Source: Phenylobacterium sp. LH3H17
Lineage (GTDB): Bacteria; Pseudomonadota; Alphaproteobacteria; Caulobacterales; Caulobacteraceae
NCBI RefSeq assembly: GCF_024298925.1
Contig: NZ_CP101283.1
Span: forward strand, 3,353,001 to 3,417,000
Length of the DNA: 64,000 nt
Reading direction: 5' to 3'
Shown: piece after piece, positions 52,396 through 61,167 of the stretch
Layout of the letters: every line of letters begins with the position of its first letter
How positions within the stretch are numbered: position 1 is the first letter of the stretch
Made by a program: the position numbers and the translations under genes
The notes under the pieces: generated by a model
Told to the model about the DNA's origin: nothing
The model's database searches: none
Seen by the model: the letters and a program-made list of their open reading frames with translations, nothing else

Positions 52396-54105
52396 ATGAT
52401 TACGCCGACAGCGCCGGAACGCGGCCTCCGACTGGCCGATTTCACGACCCTCCTCGAAGCGCTGGACTTCGCGGCGCGCGGCGAAACGGGGGTTAATGTC
52501 TACGGCCTGCGAGGCGAGTTCATCCGCGCCCTGCCCTACAGCGAGTTGCGCGAGGCCGCCCGCGGGGCCGCGGTGCGACTGCTGGGCGCGGGTCTTGCGC
52601 CGGGCGACCGGGTCGGGCTGATCGCCGAGACCGACGCCGACTTCGTCATCGCCTTCTTCGCCTGCCAGTATGCGGGCCTGGTTCCCGCGCCGCTGCCCCT
52701 GCCGACACCCCTGGGCGGCCGGGAGGCCTATGTCGAGCAGATCCGCCGGATGCTGCGGACCGCCGACGCCAGCGGGCTGATGGGCCCCGCCGCCATGGGC
52801 GCCTGGCTGACCGAGATCGCCGAGGGCCAGGCCCTGCGCTTCGCCGGCGCCCTCTCCGACCTCCCGCAAGGCGGACCGGCGGACCTGCCCGCCATCGGGC
52901 CGCAAAGCCCCTGCTATTTGCAGTTTTCGTCGGGCAGCACCCGGTTTCCGGCGGGGGTCCTGGTGACGCACCGCGCGCTCATGGCCAACGCCGTGGCCAT
53001 CACCCGCGACGGCCTGCACGTGAAGCCGCAGGACAGAGCCTGTTCCTGGCTGCCGCTCTACCACGACATGGGGCTGGTCGGGTTCCTGCTGAGCCCGCTC
53101 ACCGCCCAGATGAGCGTCGACCTCCTGCCGACCGGCGCCTTCGTCCGCCGCCCGCTCAAGTGGCTGGAACTGATGGCCGCCAACGGCGCCACCATCTCCT
53201 ATAGCCCCACCTTCGGCTACGAACTCTGCGCGCGGCGAGCCGAGAACGCCCGGCCTGAAGGCCTCGACCTTTCGGCCTGGCGGGTCGCCGGCCTCGGCGG
53301 CGACATGATCCGCACCCCACCCCTGAAGCAGTTCGCCGAACGGTTCGCGCATGCGGGCTTCTCGCCCAACGCCTATGTGGCCAGCTACGGCATGGCCGAG
53401 GCGACCCTGGCGTTGACCATGGCGCCGCTGGGCCGAGGCCTCGTCGCCGAGAGTCTCGATGTCGGGCGCCTCGAGCGCGACGGCCTGGCCGTGGCCTCGA
53501 ACCAGGCCGGGCGAGTCCGCGACTTCGCCCGCTGCGGCCCAGCCTTGCCCGGTCACGAGTTGCAGGTCCGCGACGATGACGGCGAGGTGCTGCCCGAGCG
53601 CACGGTCGGCCGGGTCTTCGCCCGGGGGCCCAGCCTCATGGAGGGCTACTTCCGCCAGCCGGAGGCCACCCATCAGGCGCTCTCGACCGACGGCTGGCTC
53701 GACACCGGCGACCTGGGCTACCTCTCGCAGGGCGAGATCGTGCTGACCGGCCGCATCAAGGACCTGATCATCCTCAACGGCCGCAACATCTGGCCGCAGG
53801 ACCTGGAATGGACCGCCGAGGCCGAGATCGCGGCCCTGCGCAGCGGCGATGTCGCGGCCTTCTCCGCGCCCGGCGACGGCGAGGAGGCGGTGATCGTCCT
53901 CGTCCAGTGCCGCAGCAGCGATCCGGAAACCCGCGAGACCCTCGCGCGCGAGGTGACCGACCTGCTCCGGCTGCGCCACGGGGTCGAGGCCGAGGTCAAT
54001 CTGGTGGGCGGCCACGCCCTGCCGCAGACCTCATCGGGGAAACTCAGCCGTTCGCGGGCGAAGGCCGGCTATCTGGCGGGGCTGGCGGCGACGGAGCCCG
54101 CCTGA
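52396..54105 (+). CDS. acsR: Acyl-AMP/acyl-ACP synthetase of ceramide synthesis
   Basis: A 569-residue adenylate-forming enzyme. The P-loop-like A3 motif is SSGSTRFPAGV (178-188); others are SYGMAEATLALT, LDTGDLGYLSQGEIVLTGRIKD split before IILNGRNIWPQDLEW. It resembles fatty acyl-AMP ligases. In C. crescentus the homologous position encodes AcsR, which loads an acyl chain on AcpR for Spt. It precedes cerR by one base. Gene order acsR-cerR-acpR-spt supports the name. Confidence 0.87.
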   Translation: MITPTAPERGLRLADFTTLLEALDFAARGETGVNVYGLRGEFIRALPYSELREAARGAAVRLLGAGLAPGDRVGLIAETDADFVIAFFACQYAGLVPAPLPLPTPLGGREAYVEQIRRMLRTADASGLMGPAAMGAWLTEIAEGQALRFAGALSDLPQGGPADLPAIGPQSPCYLQFSSGSTRFPAGVLVTHRALMANAVAITRDGLHVKPQDRACSWLPLYHDMGLVGFLLSPLTAQMSVDLLPTGAFVRRPLKWLELMAANGATISYSPTFGYELCARRAENARPEGLDLSAWRVAGLGGDMIRTPPLKQFAERFAHAGFSPNAYVASYGMAEATLALTMAPLGRGLVAESLDVGRLERDGLAVASNQAGRVRDFARCGPALPGHELQVRDDDGEVLPERTVGRVFARGPSLMEGYFRQPEATHQALSTDGWLDTGDLGYLSQGEIVLTGRIKDLIILNGRNIWPQDLEWTAEAEIAALRSGDVAAFSAPGDGEEAVIVLVQCRSSDPETRETLAREVTDLLRLRHGVEAEVNLVGGHALPQTSSGKLSRSRAKAGYLAGLAATEPA

Positions 54106-54106
54106 G

Positions 54107-55084
54107 GTGGCCGAGCGGCTGGCCGCGGTCACCGGAGCGACGGGCTTCCTCGGGCGCCATCTGGTTCGGGAACTCACTGCGCGCGGCTGGCGCGTACGCA
54201 TCCTGGCCCGGCGCGATCCGATCCATCCACTCTGGCGCGACCTTGGGATCGAGGTGGTCCCGGGCGACCTCACCGACGACGCGGCGCTCTCCGCCCTCTG
54301 CCGTGACGCGGAGGTGGTGGTTCACGGCGCGGGGCTGATCAAGGCGCGCGACCGCCGCGCCTTTTTCGCCGTCAATGTGGAGGGCGCCGAGCGCCTGGCC
54401 CGACATACGCCGGCCGCCATGGTGCTGGTCTCCAGCCTCGCCGCCCGCGAACCCGGCTTGTCCGACTACGCCGCCAGCAAGCGCGGAGGCGAGAACGCAG
54501 CGCGCGCCCACCTCGGCCCGCGCCTCAACATCGCCCGACCCCCGGCGCTTTACGGACCGGACGACGCCGAGACCCTGCCGCTCTTCCGCCTCGCCGCCTC
54601 CAGCCCGGTGCTGCCGCTGTTCGACCCCAAGGCGCGCCTGGCCATGATGCATGTGGTCGACGCCGCGCGACAGATCGCCGCCCTGGCCGAGAAGCCGACC
54701 GGTTTCAGCGTCACCCTGTCCGACCACCGCCCGGAGGGCTACGGCTGGCGCGAGATCCTGCAGACCGCCGCGGCGGCGTTCGGAGCGCAGCCACGGTTCG
54801 TCCGCACGCCGGGGCTGCTTCTGACCGCGCTGGCCGCCGGAGGTCGGGTTGCGCAAGGCCTGGGCGTCCCGGAGATTCTCAGCCCCGGCAAGGTCCGCGA
54901 ACTCCGGCATCTCGACTGGTCGGTCCGGGCCGACGAGCAGCCGCTCGATCTTCCGGCGCCCCTCTTCGATCTCGCGCAGGGCTTCCTAAATACGGTCGAA
55001 GGGTACAAGACGGGTGGCGTCATGTTTGGTAGAGCACATAGGCGCGCCAAGGATGCCGCGGTTCCGCTCGGCGGAACGGCCTAA
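54107..55084 (+). CDS. cerR: NAD(P)-dependent ceramide reductase
   Basis: A 325-residue extended short-chain dehydrogenase/epimerase-type protein with GTG start one base after acsR. Rossmann motif TGATGFLG (9-16) and the catalytic YAASK (Tyr121, Lys125) are intact; Ser109/110 (LVSS) completes the triad. In C. crescentus CerR reduces the 3-keto product of the sphingolipid pathway after bCerS acylation. Its C-terminal half is hydrophobic-rich, consistent with a lipid substrate. Its 3' end leaves 49 bases to the ACP gene. Confidence 0.86.
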   Translation: MAERLAAVTGATGFLGRHLVRELTARGWRVRILARRDPIHPLWRDLGIEVVPGDLTDDAALSALCRDAEVVVHGAGLIKARDRRAFFAVNVEGAERLARHTPAAMVLVSSLAAREPGLSDYAASKRGGENAARAHLGPRLNIARPPALYGPDDAETLPLFRLAASSPVLPLFDPKARLAMMHVVDAARQIAALAEKPTGFSVTLSDHRPEGYGWREILQTAAAAFGAQPRFVRTPGLLLTALAAGGRVAQGLGVPEILSPGKVRELRHLDWSVRADEQPLDLPAPLFDLAQGFLNTVEGYKTGGVMFGRAHRRAKDAAVPLGGTA

Positions 55085-55133
55085 ATGTGCGACGCTGATT
55101 GACGATCGTTCGAGGGGGCTCGTCGAACCTTAT

Positions 55134-55385
55134 ATGCAGCTTGTGACAGATCTTACCGTGCTCGAGGTCGCGCGCGCCGCCGAGGTCGTGCTGGAACGCA
55201 GCGTCCACGTGACGGCAGCCTCGGACATCTCCCGCGACCTCGCCGTTGATTCCCTGGCGCTCATGAACATCGTCATGGAGCTCGAGGATCGTTTCGACAT
55301 CTCCATTCCCATCGACCGGCTGAGCGAAGTTCAGACCGTGGGCGACCTCGCGTCGCTGATCGACAACATTCGAAAGAAAGCTTGA
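55134..55385 (+). CDS. acpR: Acyl carrier protein for serine palmitoyltransferase
   Basis: An 83-residue acyl carrier protein. The phosphopantetheine site is DSL with Ser40 (DLAVDSLALMNIVMELED), followed by the usual FDISIPIDRLSEVQTVGDLASLI helices. I start at ATG 55134 (MQLVTDLTV); the frame is open further left into cerR but that part does not resemble ACP. It ends with TGA overlapping a TTG near the spt start. It is the AcpR partner of AcsR and Spt. Confidence 0.9.
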   Translation: MQLVTDLTVLEVARAAEVVLERSVHVTAASDISRDLAVDSLALMNIVMELEDRFDISIPIDRLSEVQTVGDLASLIDNIRKKA

Positions 55386-55387
55386 GC

Positions 55388-56605
55388 ATGGCCTTGCTCG
55401 ACAGACACGCGGCGTCGCGCGACCGCTACGAAGCGCTCCGCCAGGCGTCGGCCGACCCGTTCGGCGTCCGCTTCGACGAGGTGATCTCGCCGACCGAGGG
55501 CGTCGTCGAGGGGCGGCGCACCATCCTGCTCGGCACCAACAACTATCTCGGCCTGACCTTCGACCCCGAATGCGTCGAGGATTCCGTGCGCGCCGTGCGC
55601 GAGCGCGGCACCGGGACCACCGGCTCGCGGATCGCCAACGGCAGCTATGAGGGCCATCTCGAACTCGAGTCGGCGCTGAAGACCTACTACGGCCGCAAGC
55701 ACGCCATGGTCTTCACCACCGGCTACCAGGCCAATCTCGGCCTGCTCTCCAGCCTGGTCGGCCGCGGCGACCACCTGATCCTCGACGCCGACAGCCACGC
55801 CAGCATCTATGACGGCGCGCGGCTGGGCCATGCCGAGGTCACCCGTTTCCGCCACAACGACCCCGAGGACCTCTACAAGCGCCTGAAGCGCCTGAAGGAC
55901 ACGCCCGGCGAGAAGCTGATCGTGGTCGAGGGCATCTATTCCATGGTCGGTGACGTCGCGCCGCTGCGCGAGATCGCCGCCATCAAGCGCGAGATGGGCG
56001 CTTATCTGGTGGTCGACGAAGCCCACTCCATGGGCGTGCTCGGCGAAACCGGCCGCGGCCTGGCCGAGGAGGCCGGCGTCGAGGCCGACGTCGACGTGGT
56101 GGTCGGCACCTTCTCCAAGAGCCTGGGCTCGGTCGGGGGCTTCTGCGTGGCCGACATGGACGATTTCGACGTCCTGCGGATCGTCTGCCGCCCCTACATG
56201 TTCACCGCCTCGCTGCCGCCGGCGGTGATCGCGTCGACCGTCACCGCTCTGCGTCGCCTGCAGGAACAACCGGAACTGCGCCTCCGCCTCCACGCCAATG
56301 CGCGGCGGCTATATGACGGCCTCACAGCCATGGGCCTGGCCACCGGCCCGACCTGCAGCCCGATCGTCGCGGTGACCATGCCCGACCAGGCCGCCGCCAT
56401 CGCCATGTGGAACGGCCTGCTGCAGAACGGGGTCTATCTGAACCTGGCCCTGCCGCCGGCCACGCCGGATAACCGCCCGCTCCTGCGCAGCAGTATCAGC
56501 GCGGCCCACACGCCCGAGCAGATCGACCAGGTCATCGCGGTCATGGGACGAGTCGCCAGCCAACTCGGTCTGCTGGGCGCCGAACCCCGCCGGGCCAAGG
56601 GGTAG
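55388..56605 (+). CDS. spt: Serine palmitoyltransferase
   Basis: A 405-residue PLP-dependent alpha-oxoamine synthase, first committed enzyme of sphingolipid synthesis, condensing L-serine with an acyl thioester. PLP Lys244 is in GTFSKSLGSVGG, the ring-stacking His137 in DADSHASIYD, and Asp210/His213 in VVDEAHSMGVLG. NNYLGLTFDP, GTGTTGSRI and PPATPDNRPLLRSSI also match Spt. It starts two bases after acpR with ATG at 55388; a TTG at 55382 overlapping the acpR stop is an alternative. KBL or BioF is excluded by the acpR/cerR context. Confidence 0.95.
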   Translation: MALLDRHAASRDRYEALRQASADPFGVRFDEVISPTEGVVEGRRTILLGTNNYLGLTFDPECVEDSVRAVRERGTGTTGSRIANGSYEGHLELESALKTYYGRKHAMVFTTGYQANLGLLSSLVGRGDHLILDADSHASIYDGARLGHAEVTRFRHNDPEDLYKRLKRLKDTPGEKLIVVEGIYSMVGDVAPLREIAAIKREMGAYLVVDEAHSMGVLGETGRGLAEEAGVEADVDVVVGTFSKSLGSVGGFCVADMDDFDVLRIVCRPYMFTASLPPAVIASTVTALRRLQEQPELRLRLHANARRLYDGLTAMGLATGPTCSPIVAVTMPDQAAAIAMWNGLLQNGVYLNLALPPATPDNRPLLRSSISAAHTPEQIDQVIAVMGRVASQLGLLGAEPRRAKG

Positions 56606-56728
56606 CGGGACCTCTCCATTCCATGACCCGCGCCTCGAATTCGAGCCGCACCTGGTAGCTTGCGCAAGCGCTAGTGACCGTACCTTCGCCCGCTCTTCGA
56701 AGGCTTTCAACGCGTTGAGCCCGCTAGC
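56606..56728. other. Convergent intergenic gap with two perfect palindromes
   Basis: Between the stops of spt and the convergent NTase-like gene lie CTCGAATTCGAG (56634-56645) and GCTTGCGCAAGC (56658-56669), both perfect 12-base palindromes. Neither has a T-run. They may form hairpins ending transcription from both sides. Confidence 0.4.
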
Positions 56729-57649
56729 TCAGCGCTTGCCCCGCCGCCGCCAGAGCCGCCACAACACCCCCGGCGAAGCCAGGATTGGGTGGCGCTCCCG
56801 CCAGGGGGTCAGCGGCACCGGCAGGCCGGTGTGGCGCTCGATCTTCCAGGCGGCGTAACGCGCCGCGCCTTCGAAGGTGAAGGCCGCCTTGACCAGCCGC
56901 GCCAGATTGAGCGGCTTGCCCAGGGCCCGCCGCCGCCGCCAGGCCGCGAGCTGGCTCGCGCGATCCGCCTCGCTCAGGGCGGGCGCCACTTCCCCGTCGC
57001 TTCGCGCCTCGAACCCTAGCCCGCCGGCCCGCCAGGCGGCGGTCAGCAGACGGTCGTAGCGCTGCGGATCGACGCCAAGGATCTGGGCTTCGCGCCCCGC
57101 CGCCTCCACCCGGAACTCCGCGGCGTAGGTCTGGCGGAACAGCGCGCGCCAGAAGGCCGCCGGCCGGCCCCGCGGCGGCCCGATCGCCGCGGCGTACCGC
57201 GAGGCGGTCTCCGCCGCCCGCGCTACCGCCCGGTGAACCGCCTCGCGCGCGCTGGGGGTCGCCGCCCAGACCAGGGCGGCTGGTTGCACGAAGCGTGTCC
57301 AGATCGTGGTGTCGGCGCCGCGTCCGGTCGCCGCCTGTCCGAACTGGGCGAGGGTCATCGAGGCCACCTTGGCGCGCAGGGTCGCCCCGTCGGACTCCAG
57401 CTCGTGATAGCTCACGTCCGGCCACAGCAGCCGCCCCATGACGCCGGCGAAACCGCGGCGCGGCGCCTCCGTCAGGACGTAGAAATCCATCACCCCGTCG
57501 GCGTCGCCGGTCCGCAGCACCGAACCGTAGAACAACACCGCCGCCGCGCCCTCGAACCGAGCGGCCAGGTGCGCCCCCATGTCTCGGGCGATCGACGGCG
57601 GCGACGCCTCAAGCTCAGCGACGACCAGGGTCTGGAGATCCGCGATCAT
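56729..57649 (-). CDS. Nucleotidyltransferase-fold protein of the anionic sphingolipid set (CpgC position)
   Basis: A 306-residue protein. The N-terminal region (about 35-60) has a Pol-beta-like nucleotidyltransferase pattern: VLFYGSVLRTGDADGVMDFYVL, with GS at 42-43 and Asp51/Asp55. The rest is helical and basic (RRRRALGKPLNLARLVKAAFTFEGAARYAAWKIERHTG). The start overlaps the lipid-kinase stop (ATGA). By gene order it matches the C. crescentus gene I recall as cpgC, needed for ceramide phosphoglycerate, but its chemistry is not known to me. Only the first half resembles a nucleotidyltransferase. Confidence 0.7.
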   Translation of the reverse strand: MIADLQTLVVAELEASPPSIARDMGAHLAARFEGAAAVLFYGSVLRTGDADGVMDFYVLTEAPRRGFAGVMGRLLWPDVSYHELESDGATLRAKVASMTLAQFGQAATGRGADTTIWTRFVQPAALVWAATPSAREAVHRAVARAAETASRYAAAIGPPRGRPAAFWRALFRQTYAAEFRVEAAGREAQILGVDPQRYDRLLTAAWRAGGLGFEARSDGEVAPALSEADRASQLAAWRRRRALGKPLNLARLVKAAFTFEGAARYAAWKIERHTGLPVPLTPWRERHPILASPGVLWRLWRRRGKR

Positions 57650-58566
57650 GGGACGAGAAACCGCAGCGGCGCGCCGAGGCGCACAGAGATCTCGCCGCCG
57701 GGAAAGACCTCGCCGTCGATGACGATGGGCTCGTCGACCCGCAGGTCCAGCCGATCCGACAAGCTCCGGCGGTAACCCCTGGCGGCCAGCCACGCATCGC
57801 CCCGTCCGGCCAGGACGACCGGAAGCGCCGCCAGCAATCCGCGCGGCGGGGCGTCCACGTCCAGGACCTTCATCCCCTCTCGAGGCGGTCCGAAAGGCTG
57901 CAGGCCGAAGGGAAGCCGCTTCAAGGCCGTGGCGATCAGCACGAAACGCCGGCCGGCCGGCTGGGCCGCGCCGTCAACGGTCACGGCGGCCCCGACGCCA
58001 CGTCGCCACGGGCTTCCCTTGGTGTCGAACAGGGTCCCGAGCGCCGCCCCAGCCAGGGTGAGGGCCACCGACAGGCTGTGATAGGCGCCCATGCGGTGGA
58101 CCGCCTTCGACATCTGGGTGGCCCGGGCGAAGGCTCCGAGACCGAGGATGAAACCCCGCACCGGGGCCTGGCCGGCCCAGGTCACCTCCAGGGGCGCGCG
58201 CGACTTCAGGGACGGCGCGGACGCGGCGGCGCGGCGCAGCACCTCGGCAAGCGTCCAGTCGCGGCCTGCGCCCAGGTCGAGGGCCAGTACGTTGGTCTTG
58301 CCCGAGGCCAGCACCGCCAGGACAGGCGGCCGGTCCCCATAGGCCTCCGGCAGGGCGCTCAGCACCTCGCGGACCGTTCCGTCGCCGCCGTCGATCACGA
58401 CCAGATCCACACCGGCGGCGGCGAAGCGTTTCATGTCCAGGAGCAGGGCTTGCGGTGTCTCCGGCTCGGCCCAGTTCAGGCCCTCGGGGGCGCCGGACGC
58501 CCGCCCGCGATTGCCGTGGCTGCGCGGATTGCGCACCACCCCGACCGTGGTCAACGCGCGAGCCAC
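57646..58566 (-). CDS. cpgB: Ceramide kinase-like lipid kinase
   Basis: A 306-residue member of the diacylglycerol/sphingosine kinase family. RNPRSHGN near the N-terminus and GGDGT (60-64, VVIDGGDGTVREVL) form the nucleotide-binding signature, and the C-terminal half has the beta-sandwich typical of YegS/DgkB (KVLDVDAPPRG...DEPIVIDGEVFPGGEISVRL). Its homolog CpgB was reported as a ceramide kinase in C. crescentus. A GTG at 58566 is used; a TTG overlapping the preceding stop (58554) is also possible. It lies in a minus-strand unit with its neighbours. Confidence 0.82.
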   Translation of the reverse strand: MARALTTVGVVRNPRSHGNRGRASGAPEGLNWAEPETPQALLLDMKRFAAAGVDLVVIDGGDGTVREVLSALPEAYGDRPPVLAVLASGKTNVLALDLGAGRDWTLAEVLRRAAASAPSLKSRAPLEVTWAGQAPVRGFILGLGAFARATQMSKAVHRMGAYHSLSVALTLAGAALGTLFDTKGSPWRRGVGAAVTVDGAAQPAGRRFVLIATALKRLPFGLQPFGPPREGMKVLDVDAPPRGLLAALPVVLAGRGDAWLAARGYRRSLSDRLDLRVDEPIVIDGEVFPGGEISVRLGAPLRFLVP

Positions 58567-59669
58567 GACGCAACCTGGCCGCGGGGGGTGGCCAGGGCCT
58601 GCAGCACCTGGACGAGATGGACCAGCAGGCTGAGCCCGGTCCAGACCGCCACCAGGGCCAGTCCGACATCGGGGCGACCCACCAGAGCGGCCGGGGTCAG
58701 CAGCAGCAGGTTTGGATTGCGGCGCGCGGTGATCAGCCGGAAGAAGCTGTCGAAAGGCCTCCAGGCGTGCATCTCCACCTTGAAGCGCGCCAGAAACACA
58801 CCTTCCAGCATCCGTTGCAGGACATATCCGCCGACGATCACGCCCAGGATGAGCGTCGAACCTGGCAGGGGATGGGGTCCAGCCTGTACGCCCACCAGCC
58901 AGGCCCACCACCAGAAGGGCGGATGGATCAGGTCGATGCCATGGTCGAAGACGTTGCCCAGCTTCGACGAGGTGAGGGTCACCCGGGCCAGCTTGCCGTC
59001 CACCGTGTCGAGGAAGGTCATCGCCCAGGCCGCCACGAGCCCCCAGCCGAAGTGCCCCGCCCAGAACAGCCAGAACGCCGCCAGGACCAGCAGGAAGCTC
59101 GCGAAGGTCACCTGGTTCGGGGTGATCCCGGCCACGGCGCACCAGCGGGTCACCACCCGCGCCGGCGCCGGCCAGACGTATTTGGTCACCAGGTCGGTGA
59201 CGCCCTTGTACGAGCCCTGGAACAGCCGCTTCTCGACCGCCCGGACATCGCCCTGCGTCAGCCGGCGAAGGATCGGCGGCTCGCGCTTGCGAAGCTCACT
59301 ATTGTAGGCGTCGCCCAGCTCCGAAGCGGTCAGGCGCGGATAGTCCGCCGCGGCCGTGGCGATGTCCTCGCCGGCCTCCAGCCGCGCAACCGCGTCGCCG
59401 ACAGCATGCACGGCGGCCGGAACCCCCTCGTCGTCCACCAGGACCACCCGCGGCCGCCTGGCCAGGGCCCGCAGCAACGCCTCGTCGAACACCCAGCGGG
59501 CGTCTGCGGCCACCAGGCTCGAGGCGCCCCGGACCGCCTCGAGGCCCAGCCGGCGAAAGATCCGCTGCAGCCGTTCGGCCGAGCTCATGCCCCAGATCCG
59601 GACGCTTCCGGAACCGACTGCCAGGGCGCTGGGCTCGGCCGCGCCGACGCCGTCGTGTGTATTCGTCAA
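58551..59669 (-). CDS. Fused NTase-like and CDP-alcohol phosphatidyltransferase protein (CpgA position)
   Basis: A 372-residue two-part protein. The N-terminal part (about 15-140) resembles a degenerate sugar-nucleotidyltransferase domain (LAVGSGSVRIWGMSSAERLQRIFRRLG). The C-terminal part has about six membrane segments and the exact CDP-alcohol phosphatidyltransferase motif: D221xxDGxxAR...G238xxxD242xxxD246. The layout recalls IPCT-DIPPS fusions. It could transfer a phospho-headgroup from a CDP-alcohol to ceramide phosphate or make a soluble phosphodiester. It heads the minus unit. The homolog of the C. crescentus cpgA position is inferred by order. Confidence 0.8.
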   Translation of the reverse strand: MTNTHDGVGAAEPSALAVGSGSVRIWGMSSAERLQRIFRRLGLEAVRGASSLVAADARWVFDEALLRALARRPRVVLVDDEGVPAAVHAVGDAVARLEAGEDIATAAADYPRLTASELGDAYNSELRKREPPILRRLTQGDVRAVEKRLFQGSYKGVTDLVTKYVWPAPARVVTRWCAVAGITPNQVTFASFLLVLAAFWLFWAGHFGWGLVAAWAMTFLDTVDGKLARVTLTSSKLGNVFDHGIDLIHPPFWWWAWLVGVQAGPHPLPGSTLILGVIVGGYVLQRMLEGVFLARFKVEMHAWRPFDSFFRLITARRNPNLLLLTPAALVGRPDVGLALVAVWTGLSLLVHLVQVLQALATPRGQVASWLAR

Positions 59670-59744
59670 TTCCGCCTACCGCGCTGCGCCTGTATGGGAT
59701 TGATAGCCAGCTTCGCCGTCACCTGACCAGAAACCATCGTCCGA

Positions 59745-60638
59745 TTGCCCCCCTATCGCCTCGCACATCTTTCCGACCCGCACCTTCCCCCGCCCGCGGA
59801 CGCGCTCGGCTGGCGCGATCTGGGCTCCAAGCGGCTGCTCAGCGCCATCGCCTGGCGGCGCAAGGGCTCCGGGCACCAGCCCGCCGTGCTGCAGGCCCTG
59901 ATCGACGACGTCGCCCGCCATGCTCCCGACCACATCGCCGTCACCGGCGACCTGACCAATTTCTCAAGCCCCGCCGAATATGCCGCGGCCCGAACCTGGC
60001 TCCAGACCCTCGGCGCGGCGGCCGACGTGACCCTCAGCCCGGGCAATCACGACGCCCTGGTGAGGGCCGAGGGGCCGAGCGCCTTCGAGCCCTGGCGCGA
60101 ATGGCTCGGCGACTCGCCGCAGATCGCCTTCCCCGCCCTGCGCGAACGCGGGCCGCTGGCCGTGATCAACCTCTGTTCGGCGACCCCGACCGCGCCCTGG
60201 CTGGCCAGCGGCCGGTTGGGAGGCGCGCAGCTCGAGCGCCTGGCGCAGATCCTGGCAGGCTTGGCCGGGCGCGACCTCTATCGCGTGCTGACCCTCCACC
60301 ATCCGCCCGCCGCCGGGGTGGTCTCCGGCCGCAAGGCGCTGGAGGACGCCGGCGCGCTACGCGCGCTCCTGGCCGTTCACGGGGTCGACCTGGTGCTCCA
60401 CGGTCACGCCCACGAGGCGGCCGTCAGCGCCATCCCAGGCCCGCACGGCCCGATCCCGGTGCTTGGCGTTCCCTCCGCCTCCGCGGTAGGCAGCGGCCGC
60501 CATGCGCCGGCGCGCTGGCACAGCATCGAGTTTTCCGCCGAACGAAGGATGCGGGTCGTCGCCCGTGGCCTCTCGGCCGTCACCGGCGCCTTCGAGTCCC
60601 TCGGCGATTACATGCTGCAAGCGCCTCAGCGCAGGTAG
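59745..60638 (+). CDS. Calcineurin-like metallophosphoesterase
   Basis: A 297-residue phosphoesterase with all metal-binding blocks: SDPHL (Asp11, His13), VTGDLTN (Asp69), SPGNHD (Asn101, His102), LHHPP and LHGHAHE. A TTG start at 59745 is used, since no ATG or GTG lies suitably upstream, and motif SDPHL begins at residue 10. No signal peptide, so it is cytosolic or membrane-peripheral. In the locus it could act on a phosphorylated headgroup or lipid intermediate. It is divergent from the CDP-alcohol transferase gene, 75 bases away, and tail-to-tail with the DUF2141 gene (13-base overlap). Confidence 0.88.
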   Translation: MPPYRLAHLSDPHLPPPADALGWRDLGSKRLLSAIAWRRKGSGHQPAVLQALIDDVARHAPDHIAVTGDLTNFSSPAEYAAARTWLQTLGAAADVTLSPGNHDALVRAEGPSAFEPWREWLGDSPQIAFPALRERGPLAVINLCSATPTAPWLASGRLGGAQLERLAQILAGLAGRDLYRVLTLHHPPAAGVVSGRKALEDAGALRALLAVHGVDLVLHGHAHEAAVSAIPGPHGPIPVLGVPSASAVGSGRHAPARWHSIEFSAERRMRVVARGLSAVTGAFESLGDYMLQAPQRR

Positions 60639-61105
60639 CGCAGGGCGATCCGGATCGAACTCTCGCCGGCCCGGGCGCGGAATCGCACCTTGGCGAATTC
60701 CGGAAGGCCGATCTTGGTCGGGGCGTCGTTGGAGAATCCGAACCCCTCGATGGGCATGCCATTGGTCCGACTGCGGTTGAAATCCTCGTCGGCGTTGGCG
60801 TCGTGATAGACGGCGACAGCGTAGACCCCGGGCTGCGGCAGCCAGAAACAGGCCTGGGCGACAGGCGACCGCGCCACGACCCTCTGCCGCGCCAGCTTGC
60901 CCCGCGGGGCGAGGAACCGGCGGCCGTCGTCCGGATAGAGGGTCACCGCGACCTGGCCCTGGGCGGCGCGCAGGCCGGTGACCTCGACCGTGAGCCGATT
61001 GGCGCTTGGCTTGCCCGCGCATTCGGCCGCTGCCGCCGCAGCGGGCGGCGCCATGGACATCAGACCGGCGAGGACCGCGCCGCTAAGGCCGGTTCGGACT
61101 TTCAT
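60626..61105 (-). CDS. DUF2141 secreted protein
   Basis: A 159-residue exported protein. The signal peptide ends near AAAAA and is followed by ECAGKPSANRLTVEVTGLRAAQGQVAVTLYPDD, typical of DUF2141. Core motifs YAVAVYHDANADEDFNRSRTNGMPIEGFGFSND and FAKVRFRARAGESSIRIALRYL complete the domain. Function of the family is unknown; the fold is likely a beta-sandwich. It is the only minus-strand gene between two plus-strand transcripts and its end overlaps the phosphoesterase gene by 13 bases. Confidence 0.85.
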   Translation of the reverse strand: MKVRTGLSGAVLAGLMSMAPPAAAAAAECAGKPSANRLTVEVTGLRAAQGQVAVTLYPDDGRRFLAPRGKLARQRVVARSPVAQACFWLPQPGVYAVAVYHDANADEDFNRSRTNGMPIEGFGFSNDAPTKIGLPEFAKVRFRARAGESSIRIALRYLR

Positions 61106-61167
61106 GGAAAACGGCGACTCCCTATGGTGCGCGCACGGCGGCAGGCGCCAGACGAGCAGGCTGCTTC

